Assembly: GCA_964508895.1 (NCBI GenBank)
Contig: CAZDWF010000079.1
Coordinates: 1 to 17,371 of the forward strand
Reading direction: 5' to 3'
Source of the DNA: M55B132 sp964508895
GTDB lineage: Bacteria; Bacteroidota; Bacteroidia; Bacteroidales; B18-G4
Length of the DNA stretch: 17,371 bases
Part shown: positions 8,501 to 14,336 of the stretch, piece after piece
Numbering within the stretch: the first letter of the stretch is position 1
How the letters are laid out: each line of letters begins with the position of its first letter
Program-made: the position numbers and the translations under genes
The notes under the pieces: model-generated
The model's input: the letters and a program-made list of their open reading frames with translations, nothing else
Told to the model about the DNA's origin: nothing
Database searches by the model: none

Positions 8501-9833
8501 AAGTAATGGAACTTTATTACCGGGGTTCCAACCTGAACCAAACCTTATGGGGAGTGACATAAATCAAATGGCACCTGGTTTTGGTTTTGTTTTCGGAAGC
8601 CAGAAGGATATCAGGCAGGATGCTGTAAGGAACGGATGGATAACAACTGACTCATTACTTAATCAGGCATATATGCGAAAGCATAGTGAAGTGCTTACTA
8701 TGAGAGCCACCATTGAACCTATCAGTGATTTTAAGATTGAATTATCAGCAGACAGAAATTATGCCAATAATAAGCAAGAATTCTTCAGAGCTGATGCAAC
8801 AGGAGAATTCCAAATATACTCACCAACTGAAACAGGAAGTTTCAGCATGTCGTTTATCACAATAAATACAGCATTTGAAAAAAATAATGATGAAAATATA
8901 TCAGAAGCATTCGACAAACTTAAGGAATACCGACAAGCTGTTGCCCAAAGGCTTGCTGATGAGAATCCAAATTCTAGCGGAATGCCACCTATATACGATA
9001 CTATTAGCAAACAATATTATCCTCATGGTTACGGACCGACAAATCAGGAAGTTTTACTTTATTCATTCTTAGCTGCTTATACAGGTAAAAGTCCTGAAAA
9101 AATAAAAACATCAATGTTCCCAAATATCCCACTGCCAAACTGGAGGGTTACTTACACTGGATTGTCTAAAATTCCATTTATAAAAAAATATTTCCAGAAG
9201 ATTACATTATCTCATTCATACAGGTCAGCATATGCTATGAATTCATTCACAACAAATATTAGTTATGTTGATCAAGGTGGATATCCTATGGAACTATATC
9301 CAAACACCAATGAATATATTCCAAAGTTTGAGCTTGGGATGATATCAATTTCAGAGCAGTTTGCACCTCTCATCTCCATAGATTTGTCGTTGGAGAATAA
9401 TTTCCAGACAAAATTTGAATACAAGAAATCAAGAAATCTTACATTAAGTTTTGCCAATAATCAGGTTACTGAAGTTAAAGGAAATGAATTTGTAATTGGT
9501 GTAGGATATCGTTTTAAAGACCTATCATTCAGTATTAAATCTATAGGAGGTGGTGGAAGAAAACGCAGGATGAATAGCGACCTTAACATTAAACTTGACT
9601 TTTCTGTCAGGAATAATAAAACCGTTTTACGAAGGATAGATGAGGATGTGGATCAGATTTCTGCCGGACAAAAAATAATGTCTATTAATGCATCTATTGA
9701 TTATGCGTTAAGCCAGAAATTAAATATCAGATTATTTTTTGACAAGATCATCAACGATCCATTTGTTTCAAACCAATACAAAACTTCCACAACCAATGGA
9801 GGTATCAGTTTAAGATTTAGTTTAGCACAATAA
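2514..9833 (+). CDS. sprA: T9SS outer-membrane translocon SprA (Sov)
   Basis: SprA forms the protein-conducting channel of the type IX secretion system. In the known Flavobacterium structure it is a single 36-strand outer-membrane beta-barrel with an open side and a periplasmic plug. The product is 2439 residues, in line with family members of about 2400-2500. The N-terminus is a Sec signal peptide (hydrophobic core about 11-25) without a lipobox cysteine. Family-typical landmarks include IDDFEGAKS (843-851), the DVGYDGLGDDDE loop (1089-1100), and a C-terminal half of alternating strands ending in GGISLRFSLAQ. The likely start is TTG at 2514, the first in-frame start after the TAA at 2508; TTG 2523 is a shorter option. 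ATG 2574 would remove the signal peptide core. A basic, Gly-rich stretch (about 1927-1955) with a following Asp-rich patch looks like a surface loop. Partners such as PorV, Plug and GldKLMN are not in the window. Confidence 0.97.
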   Translation: MSDLVRLLKYIISIFFLLVFMSLVWGTPANIKPSNNISEPLYLAPPDTTPDTSQIYEIRYPFQDNNELLFTPSDTHGFYLGNPSNLETEIEYDPESNEYIFNNKMGEVDYRNPTYMSFDEYRDWELKNSLNSYWKERSLSSSGFDKGDGIIPKIYIGSKVFETIFGSNTIDIRPQGTAELIFGVLGNKTDNPTLNVRQRKTVNFDFQMKIQMNVVAKIGDKIEFRANYNTEATFDFENKLQLKYEGKEDEIIKLIEAGNVSMPLNTTLISGSQSLFGIKTKLQFGKTSVTTLFSQQESQTSSVTVEGGAQTNEFSLTAVDYDENKHFFLAHYFRDNYERALKNLPLITSDVNITRVEVWVTNIGAAVTENRNIVAFQDVGENSVIYNKSVVQPIPGERLPSNKSNNLLYKIDTAKVRDINTVTNYLKGNFGFVPGIDFEKVEVARKLDPSEYTYNSKLGFISLNATLNSDQTLAVAYQYTVIGYDSLFQVGEFSDQGISAPNCIITKLLKSTSLNTRLPMWNLMMKNVYSIGAYQVNQDKFQLNIFYSGNKEGVPIGYLTDGPEGVKGVPLIQLLNLDNLNSFLNPPGDGVFDFINGAATNGGTIQSSNGKIYFTVIEPFGSFLKDKIVNAGGDTTLANKYAYDSLYTLTKTGAEQYPDKNKFLIEGSYRSSAGNEISLNAFNVPRGSVKVTAGGRVLTENVDYTVDYTLGRVRIINEGILNSGTPINISLENNTLFSLQTKRLMGAHVDHEINKDFHLGATVMNLTERPLTQKVSYGNDPISNTIWGFDFSYQTESRFLTKMVDKIPLIDTKAPSNITVDGEFAHFIPGHSKVIGKTGTTYIDDFEGAKSTIDLKNYSTWFHASTPQGQLDLFPETEITLDYLRQINYGKNRAKLAWYVIDPLFYDRNSNLVPPNVSKNELSKNSVRQVLETEVFPNKDIPAGTPTNIPIFNLTYYPEEKGSYNYDVSPSFMSKGINPDGTLVDPESRWGGIMRKIESTDFEASNVEYIEFWMMDPFTEDSTNKGKIYFNLGDISEDILRDSRKAYENGLPTTATVKDVDTTGWGRIPSIQALVESFDNDPASRPYQDVGYDGLGDDDERSFYSSSTGMHPYLDSIAAKYGNNSPAYQQAFADPSQDNYHYFRGSDYDNDNQYSNILERYKKFNGPDGNSPTAQQNPEPYPTAATTLPNVEDINRDNTLSEAERYFQYELNLDPDNMNIGENYITDIQTAQNVQLANGNFTDVKWYQFKIPVSQPDKVIGSIQDFRSIRFMRMFLKEFEKPVVLRFATLELVRGEWRKYQRDLFAAGDYIPDDIQALTTFDISTVNIEENGTRSPVPYVIPPGIEREINLGTTNLIRLNEQSMVLKVCELIDGDARAAYKTSDLDLRQYGHLKMFVHAEKGKADQDLDYGDLTFFIRIGADFTENYYEYEIPLAFTPWGTGRTDPDGIWPEANRIDIDLEELVDVKHRRNIAMRDPNSTINQVIPYIEYEGAKKITVLGVPSVSDVNAIMLGVRNPRKSGEAESEGKCAEIWVNELRLTDFNKKGGWAATARISADLADFGRVVVSGAHSTAGFGSLEQKVNETQKESITQFDIATDLELGKFFPEKSGVKIPMHFDYSQTVSNPEYNPLDPDIKLKDDLDTYNSKVEKDSLKQITQDFTERKSINFINVRKDRVGATKKPRVYDVENFNVTYAYTLLYHRDVDVEYETQKQHRGGLGYNFNTAPKNVRPFERVDFIARSSALKLLKDFNFYFLPKSFSFRTEMMREVNEMKLRNKTAGQIKIIPTFVKRWDWNRNYNIRFDLTKGLSLELNAQADAFINEPPGAVDKDSEYYDKAAADTISVRKQLMSLGTMNRYQQSLNVNYKIPIDKLPYLDWTNATLNYQANYTWTASPLSIQDRMGNQIENSNTVQLNSNLAFDKLYNKSKYLKRLLRKSRSGRGGTPNRVGRPGATSQDDDTGAEADTTKPKVNYFKIVGEQVLKVLLGLKKASFSYSESNGTLLPGFQPEPNLMGSDINQMAPGFGFVFGSQKDIRQDAVRNGWITTDSLLNQAYMRKHSEVLTMRATIEPISDFKIELSADRNYANNKQEFFRADATGEFQIYSPTETGSFSMSFITINTAFEKNNDENISEAFDKLKEYRQAVAQRLADENPNSSGMPPIYDTISKQYYPHGYGPTNQEVLLYSFLAAYTGKSPEKIKTSMFPNIPLPNWRVTYTGLSKIPFIKKYFQKITLSHSYRSAYAMNSFTTNISYVDQGGYPMELYPNTNEYIPKFELGMISISEQFAPLISIDLSLENNFQTKFEYKKSRNLTLSFANNQVTEVKGNEFVIGVGYRFKDLSFSIKSIGGGGRKRRMNSDLNIKLDFSVRNNKTVLRRIDEDVDQISAGQKIMSINASIDYALSQKLNIRLFFDKIINDPFVSNQYKTSTTNGGISLRFSLAQ
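5778..5813 (+). other. Asp-rich calcium-loop-like motif in SprA (first)
   Basis: Residues 1089-1100 of SprA read DVGYDGLGDDDE. The spacing D-x-G-x-D-G-x-x-D-x-x-E places acidic residues at loop positions 1, 5, 9 and 12, as in EF-hand-like calcium loops. It opens an Asp/Asn-rich, low-hydrophobicity insert that runs to about residue 1215. Calcium binding is inferred from the pattern only; flanking EF-hand helices are not evident. Confidence 0.4.
6090..6125 (+). other. EF-hand/dockerin-like loop in SprA (second)
   Basis: Residues 1193-1204 of SprA read DINRDNTLSEAE, matching the canonical 12-residue EF-hand loop (D1, N3, D5, hydrophobic 8, S9, E12) apart from Asn in place of the usual Gly6. A predicted helical stretch (ERYFQYEL) follows, as the exiting helix of an EF-hand would. 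Metal binding is not demonstrated. Confidence 0.45.
8292..8408 (+). other. Basic Gly-rich then acidic loop in SprA, containing a G7 tract
   Basis: SprA residues about 1927-1965 form a low-complexity stretch: Lys/Arg-rich (KRLLRKSRSGRGG), then Gly/Pro-rich, then a DDD-containing acidic part. It interrupts otherwise regular strand-rich sequence and is probably a long exposed loop. The DNA contains an uninterrupted run of seven G at 8332-8338, conspicuous in AT-rich sequence. Confidence 0.5.
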
Positions 9834-9982
9834 TTCTGTATTAATTTTTATTTTATTAAATTCTATTTTATTAAAAAAAATGTATTTTTGATCCATGAAT
9901 TAATGCAACATTCGCATTGATTCAGGAATTTAATTACTTTATTCATAATCAAACCTTAAGGCATATTTTAAAGAAATCTATC
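9834..9982 (+). promoter_or_regulatory. sprA-gcvH intergenic region with predicted gcvH promoter
   Basis: This 149-bp spacer is extremely AT-rich. It holds a -7-type box, TATTTTTG (9883-9890), without a clear TTTG at the -33 position. Upstream of the box, a 12-bp unit (TATTTTATTAAA) occurs twice with a 15-bp period, at 9849-9860 and 9864-9875. Downstream is the hairpin at 9893-9926. The predicted start near 9895-9898 would give gcvH a leader of roughly 85 nt. No hairpin-plus-U-tract terminator for sprA is visible, so read-through from sprA is also possible. Confidence 0.4.
9893..9926 (+). promoter_or_regulatory. Stem-loop in the gcvH leader
   Basis: TGAATTAATGC (9896-9906) pairs with GCATTGATTCA (9914-9924) over 11 bp with one G-U wobble and a 7-nt loop (AACATTC). 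CC (9893-9894) and GG (9925-9926) extend the stem past a bulged A. There is no U-tract on the plus side, so it is not a standard terminator. It begins a few bases after the predicted -7 box, so it would form the very 5' end of the gcvH mRNA or act as a DNA operator. Confidence 0.55.
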
Positions 9983-10363
9983 ATGAACATTCCTGAAAAC
10001 TTAAAGTACACTAAAGAACACGAATGGGTTAAAATTGAAGGTAACACCTGTACAATTGGTATTACCGAATTTGCTCAAAAAGAACTTGGAGATATTGTGT
10101 TTATTGAGGTCGAAACTGTTGGCGAAACACTTGAAATAGAAGAATCCTTTGGTACCATTGAGGCCGTTAAAACTGTTTCTGATATGTTCATGCCTTTATC
10201 AGGTGAAGTAACAGAATTCAATGAAGCTCTTGAATCAAATCCTGAAACTGTGAACCAGGATCCTTATGGTGATGGCTGGATTGTTAAGATCAAGATATCA
10301 GATCCTTCAGAAGTAGAGGATTTATTAGATGCCGATGCCTACAGAGAATTAATAGAAATATAG
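9983..10363 (+). CDS. gcvH: Glycine cleavage system H protein (lipoyl carrier)
   Basis: GcvH carries a lipoyl group that accepts the aminomethyl moiety from glycine at the P-protein and shuttles it to the T- and L-proteins; cytoplasmic. The 126-residue product has normal family length. It opens with the typical YTKEHEWVK, then ITEFAQKELGDIVF, and holds the lipoyl site in FGTIEAVKTVSDM, with Lys63 as the modified lysine. NQDPYGDGWIVKI near the C-terminus is also typical. ATG 9983 is chosen; a TTG at 9917 would add 22 residues unlike any H protein and would run through the leader hairpin. The stop is 8 bp before the VanZ-family gene, implying co-transcription. No gcvP or gcvT is in the window, so gcvH stands apart from the other glycine cleavage genes. 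Confidence 0.97.
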   Translation: MNIPENLKYTKEHEWVKIEGNTCTIGITEFAQKELGDIVFIEVETVGETLEIEESFGTIEAVKTVSDMFMPLSGEVTEFNEALESNPETVNQDPYGDGWIVKIKISDPSEVEDLLDADAYRELIEI

Positions 10364-10371
10364 TTTTATTA

Positions 10372-10773
10372 ATGTTTCTAAGGTATAACTGGCCTGGTAT
10401 CCTGTGGATTGCTATTATTCTATTCCTGGTTGGCATCCCTGGTAATTATATTCCTGAAGTAAGTTCATTCTGGGAATGGTTTAGTCCGGATAAGTTTGTG
10501 CATATATTGATATATGGGATCCTGCTTATTCTTCTTATCAGAGGATTTCAGAAGCAATATAGTATTATTATATTGCGTTTATACTCCAAACAAGCTGCTT
10601 TATTTTTTGGCATATTTTTTGGTCTGTTTACAGAGGTATTACAAAAGTTTGTCTTTACAGGAAGGCATGCGAGTATGTATGATTTTTTCGCTAATACCTT
10701 AGGATGTTTGTTAGGATTGTTGATTTATAACTTTATTAACAGAAAATTCAAGCGAAAAATTGGAAACTTATAA
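10372..10773 (+). CDS. VanZ family membrane protein
   Basis: A 133-residue protein with four predicted membrane helices (about 7-25, 41-58, 74-94 and 102-122) and a basic C-terminus (NRKFKRKIG). It has the polar signature of the VanZ-like family: DK-FVH at the start of helix 2 (Asp40, Lys41, His44), a Glu in helix 3 (TEVLQ, Glu88), GR after helix 3 (Arg98), and YDFFANTLG (Asp104, Asn108) in helix 4. VanZ itself gives low-level teicoplanin resistance, but small stand-alone members in Bacteroidota have no settled function, so resistance should not be assumed. The conserved polar residues inside the membrane suggest an active or binding site. It follows gcvH after 8 bp and precedes tonB by 51 bp. 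Confidence 0.85.
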   Translation: MFLRYNWPGILWIAIILFLVGIPGNYIPEVSSFWEWFSPDKFVHILIYGILLILLIRGFQKQYSIIILRLYSKQAALFFGIFFGLFTEVLQKFVFTGRHASMYDFFANTLGCLLGLLIYNFINRKFKRKIGNL

Positions 10774-10824
10774 AATTTATTGATATTTTAGCTCCCTCAA
10801 AAGAGCCTTATAAAACTTACAAAT

Positions 10825-11502
10825 ATGAATCCAAAGAAATCTCAAAAAGCGGATCTCGAAAGCAAGAAGTTCATTTTCAGACAAATAGGACTTGTTTTGG
10901 CACTGGCTGTAGTGCTTCTTGCTTTTGAATGGAAGACTTATGAAAAGACTGTTGATGGTTTCGGAGAGAGGCTTGTGGAAGATATCCCGGAAGAATTGGT
11001 TGAAATTACTGTCCAGGAAAACAAACCTCCCCCTCCCCCTCCTCCAAAAAAGGTTGTAGTGCTTAATGTTGTGGAAGACGATATAGAAGTTGAAGAAGAA
11101 ATTCAGATTGATGTTGAAGCTGATGAAGAAACAGAGGTAGAAGAATATATCCCTGTTATAGTTGAAGAAGAAGATGATGATGATGCTCCTATCTTTATTG
11201 TGGTTGAATCCATGCCTGTTTTTCCTGGCGGAGAGGGAAAGCTATATGAGTATCTTTTAAATACCATGAAGTATCCTCAAATGGCAAAAGAGTCTCAGAT
11301 CTCAGGAACTGTTTATGTTACATTTGTAATTGAAAAAGATGGTTCAGTTACTGATGCCCGCATCCTTAGAGGAATTGGTGGTGGATGTGATGAAGAAGCT
11401 CTAAGGGTTGTTAAGGCTATGCCAAAATGGAAAGCTGGGAAACAAAGAGGAAAACCTGTACGTGTTCAATACAACTTGCCCGTGAAGTTCATTCTTCAAT
11501 AA
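10825..11502 (+). CDS. tonB: Energy transducer TonB, short acidic-linker form
   Basis: TonB transfers inner-membrane proton-motive force from ExbB/ExbD to outer-membrane TonB-dependent receptors. This 225-residue protein has a charged cytosolic N-terminus, one membrane anchor (about 18-35), a short polyproline run (residues 68-74) and a long acidic linker (about 84-120, mostly Glu/Asp/Val/Ile). The C-terminal domain (about 130-225) has PGGEGKLYEYL, the YP...GTVYVTFVIEKDGSV segment, GGGCDEEALRVVKAMPKWKAG and a final strand VQYNLPVKF, which is the usual Bacteroidota TonB C-terminal fold. There is no exbB or exbD here, so it must borrow an ExbBD pair from elsewhere. It ends the plus-strand gene series and is followed by a strong terminator. 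Its partner receptor is unknown. Confidence 0.93.
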   Translation: MNPKKSQKADLESKKFIFRQIGLVLALAVVLLAFEWKTYEKTVDGFGERLVEDIPEELVEITVQENKPPPPPPPKKVVVLNVVEDDIEVEEEIQIDVEADEETEVEEYIPVIVEEEDDDDAPIFIVVESMPVFPGGEGKLYEYLLNTMKYPQMAKESQISGTVYVTFVIEKDGSVTDARILRGIGGGCDEEALRVVKAMPKWKAGKQRGKPVRVQYNLPVKFILQ

Positions 11503-11511
11503 AAATATTTT

Positions 11512-11538
11512 AAGGCTGTCATTTGACAGCCTTTTTTT
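11512..11538 (+). terminator. Rho-independent terminator after tonB
   Basis: AAGGCTGTC (11512-11520) and GACAGCCTT (11525-11533) form a perfect 9-bp stem with an ATTT loop, followed by a seven-T run (11532-11538). It starts ten bases after the tonB stop codon and ends the gcvH-VanZ-tonB transcript. Confidence 0.93.
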
Positions 11539-11579
11539 ATGATAAAAAAACCCCACAGAGGCGGGGCTTTTTTTATCAT
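11539..11579 (-). terminator. Rho-independent terminator of nrdJ (partly bidirectional)
   Basis: Outer arms ATGATAAAAAAA (11539-11550) and TTTTTTTATCAT (11568-11579) are a perfect 12-bp inverted repeat around a GC-rich core. Read on the minus strand, the core is CCCCGC-CTCT-GTGGGG, a 6-bp stem with one G-U pair, followed by seven T. On the plus strand the same position is an A-C mismatch, so the hairpin is better suited to ending nrdJ. It lies 27 bp past the nrdJ stop. Confidence 0.9.
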
Positions 11580-11606
11580 AGCAGTATAATATAACTACAC
11601 CCTTAA

Positions 11607-14336
11607 TTATGAGCACTTTGAACTTCCGCAATTATTGCATACCATGCATCCTTCTTTGTATTCCAGTGTATCAACTTCTCCACAATCCTCACATGCCTGC
11701 TTTTTAATTTTAGTGCCGTTTGGTATGAACTTTTTAATAGCCCTTACAACACCATTCTTCCAGGTATTTATATCATCATTTACAAATTGCAGGTTACTTA
11801 CCAGTTCAACAACAAATGGAATAGGCATTCCATGTCGTAATATTCCTGAAATTAACTTGGCATAATTCCAGTATTCAGTATCAAACTGCCTTGATAAACC
11901 TTCCATCGTAATCCTGTAGCCATCCTTATCCAGGAACTGAAAATCATAACGAGTTGATTCACTTTCTGTTCTGCTCTTAATTACCCATCCTTTTTCAACC
12001 CATTTCGGAAGGAAGAACCCTTCATCTCTTCCGGTAAAAATCTCATAAGGTTTATCATTAAGCAAACCAACTACAGCAACCCACTTCTCTTTATCATTCT
12101 GGAATCTTACGACCTCAGCATTTAATGTCAATGGCCTTTTTGGAGCCTTGGTTTCTTTAAACTCACTCAGATCTTCCTCTTTCTTTTTCTTGCTTGAACT
12201 AACCAGAACACCAGAGCGCGATCCTTCACGATATATGGTCATCCCTTTACATCCACTCTCCCATGCTTTCATATAAATATCACTAACCAGCTCTTCAGGA
12301 GTTGCTTCCGGGATATTAACTGTAACACTTATTGAATGATCTACCCATTTCTGTATTGCTCCCTGCATTTTGACTTTGCTTATCCAATCAATATCATTAG
12401 ATGTTGCCTCATGATAAGGAGAATCCTTAACGAGTTGATTCAATTCCTTTTCTGAATATTGCTTAACATCTTCAACATTGTAACTATTATTTTCCAGCCA
12501 GGTTTCAAACTTTGGATGCAGAACATTATATTCTTCCCATGAATCTCCAATATCATCAACAAAGGATATATTAACATTCTGATCGTTTGGATTAACCTTT
12601 CTTCTGCGTTTATATGCCACCATAAATGCAGGCTCAATACCAGAAGTTGTTTGAGTACAAATGCTAACACTACCAGTAGGTGCGATGGTCAGCATGGCAA
12701 TATTTCTTCTGCCATATTTCTGCATCTTTTCATAAACATTTGGTGCATTCTCTTTAATCCTGTTTATAAAAGGATTATGCTTTTCTCTCTCGCTATCATA
12801 TATAGGGAAAGAGCCCCTTTCTTTTGCTAATAAAACAGAAGAGCGGTATACTTCGATAGCAAGTAATTTGTGAACTTCCGTAGAAAAATCAATAGCTTCA
12901 TCTGAGCCATACCTGCTTCCAAGAGCTGCAAGCATGTCTCCTTCCGCTGTAATACCAATACCTGTTCTTCTGCCATCAATAGTTTTTGCGCGTATTTTCT
13001 CCCATAGTTGCCTTTCTGTCCTTTTTATCTCTTCATTTTCAGGATCAGAATTTACTTTTTCCAGGATGGCATCAATTTTCTCAATCTCCAGATCAATAAT
13101 ATCATCCATAATTCTTAATGCAAGATGAGCGTGCTTTGTGAATAAATCCGAATCAAAGCTTGCTTGCTCAGTAAATGGATTATCTACATAACTGAATAAA
13201 TTCATTGCAAGGAGTCTGCAGCTATCATAAGGACAAAGAGGAATTTCACCACAAGGATTTGTTGACACTGTTTTATAGCCAAGATCAGCATAACAATCTG
13301 GTACTGCCTCTGTTATAATTGTATCCCAGAAAAGAATTCCTGGTTCAGCTGATTTCCATGCATTGTGTATGATCTTTGACCATAATTCCCTGGCATTTAT
13401 TTCTTTTTCTACTAAAGGATCAGAACTTTCAACAGGAAACTGCTGCATATAAGAGGTATTATTCTTTACAGCTTCCATAAATTCATTATCAATCTTAACG
13501 GAAACATTTGCCCCTGTTACCTTACCCTGTTCCATTTTTGCATCTATAAAGTTCTCTGCATCCGGATGTTTAATGGATATGGAAAGCATAAGTGCCCCTC
13601 GTCTGCCATCCTGTGCAACTTCCCTTGTGGAATTTGAATATCTTTCCATAAATGGGATTATTCCTGTTGATGTTAAAGCAGTGTTTTTAACGGGACTGCC
13701 ACTTGGGCGAATTCCTGACAGGTCATGACCAACACCACCTCTTCTTTTCATCAATTGTACCTGTTCCTGGTCAACTTTAAGGATTGCTCCATAAGAATCT
13801 GAATTACCTTCAGGGCCAATTACAAAGCAATTTGAAAGTGATGATATCTGAAAATCATTACCAACACCAGCCATGGGACTACCTTGTGGTACGATATATT
13901 TAAAATGCTGAAAGAGTTCATATAGCTCATCCTCGCTAATGGGATTCGGATATTTCTGCTCTATCCTGGCAACCTCTCTTGCCAAACGATGATGCATATC
14001 ATCAGGAGTAAGTTCATACAACTTTCCATTACTATCCTTCAAGGCATATTTGTTTGCCCATACATTTGCTGCTAAGGAATCTCCACCAAAATATTCAGTC
14101 GCCTTTTCAACTACTTCCTCGTACGGATATGGTTTTAATTCGGGTTTTGGTTTTGGTTGACTAATATTAGCCTTTTGGTCGATTGGTTCAGGAATATCTT
14201 CCTGCTTTGGCAATTCAGGTTTTGTTCTGTTTTCTAAAACTTTCTGGTAAAAGTTTTCAGTTTTCTTCTCCTGTTGTTCTTGCTCAGTATTTACAAATAA
14301 GTCTCCACTCATTGGCTGAAAATTTTTTACATCCAT
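11607..14336 (-). CDS. nrdJ: Adenosylcobalamin-dependent ribonucleotide reductase (class II)
   Basis: Reduces ribonucleotides to deoxyribonucleotides using a thiyl radical made from adenosylcobalamin; oxygen-independent; cytoplasmic. The 909-residue protein has the 10-stranded barrel core: SSLSNCFVI (Cys170), RRGGVGHDLSGIRPSG (198-213), and the active-site NPCGE (Asn360, thiyl Cys362, Glu364) with the partner Cys373 eleven residues on, as in Lactobacillus NrdJ (408/419). APTGSVSICTQTTSG (552-566) is the phosphate-binding region. An accessory domain at about 735-865 (PYEIFTG, LISGILRHG) resembles the TSCPD-type module of long NrdJ. The C-terminus has CEDC (882/885), CMVCNNC (897/900/903) and Cys908, combining a zinc-ribbon-like motif with a likely redox tail. 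An ATP-cone is not evident; instead residues about 15-70 are a Lys/Pro/Gln-rich tail. AAGG lies 9 nt before the ATG. No B12 riboswitch was seen upstream. Confidence 0.95.
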   Translation of the reverse strand: MDVKNFQPMSGDLFVNTEQEQQEKKTENFYQKVLENRTKPELPKQEDIPEPIDQKANISQPKPKPELKPYPYEEVVEKATEYFGGDSLAANVWANKYALKDSNGKLYELTPDDMHHRLAREVARIEQKYPNPISEDELYELFQHFKYIVPQGSPMAGVGNDFQISSLSNCFVIGPEGNSDSYGAILKVDQEQVQLMKRRGGVGHDLSGIRPSGSPVKNTALTSTGIIPFMERYSNSTREVAQDGRRGALMLSISIKHPDAENFIDAKMEQGKVTGANVSVKIDNEFMEAVKNNTSYMQQFPVESSDPLVEKEINARELWSKIIHNAWKSAEPGILFWDTIITEAVPDCYADLGYKTVSTNPCGEIPLCPYDSCRLLAMNLFSYVDNPFTEQASFDSDLFTKHAHLALRIMDDIIDLEIEKIDAILEKVNSDPENEEIKRTERQLWEKIRAKTIDGRRTGIGITAEGDMLAALGSRYGSDEAIDFSTEVHKLLAIEVYRSSVLLAKERGSFPIYDSEREKHNPFINRIKENAPNVYEKMQKYGRRNIAMLTIAPTGSVSICTQTTSGIEPAFMVAYKRRRKVNPNDQNVNISFVDDIGDSWEEYNVLHPKFETWLENNSYNVEDVKQYSEKELNQLVKDSPYHEATSNDIDWISKVKMQGAIQKWVDHSISVTVNIPEATPEELVSDIYMKAWESGCKGMTIYREGSRSGVLVSSSKKKKEEDLSEFKETKAPKRPLTLNAEVVRFQNDKEKWVAVVGLLNDKPYEIFTGRDEGFFLPKWVEKGWVIKSRTESESTRYDFQFLDKDGYRITMEGLSRQFDTEYWNYAKLISGILRHGMPIPFVVELVSNLQFVNDDINTWKNGVVRAIKKFIPNGTKIKKQACEDCGEVDTLEYKEGCMVCNNCGSSKCS

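Noticed and set aside
9917..9982. Upstream in-frame TTG start for gcvH adding 22 residues
   Set aside because: The extra residues are unlike any H protein, the segment overlaps the 3' arm of the leader hairpin, and ATG 9983 gives the canonical N-terminus.
9834..9982. Glycine riboswitch upstream of gcvH
   Set aside because: The region is nearly all A/T with only one hairpin; the conserved G-rich internal loops of glycine aptamers are missing.
10784..10791. TATTTTAG as a tonB -7 box
   Set aside because: One mismatch to TAnnTTTG and no TTTG at the right spacing; read-through from gcvH-VanZ is simpler.
10791..10806. GCTC/GAGC hairpin between the VanZ gene and tonB
   Set aside because: Only a 4-bp stem with an 8-nt loop and no T-run; too weak to call a terminator or attenuator.
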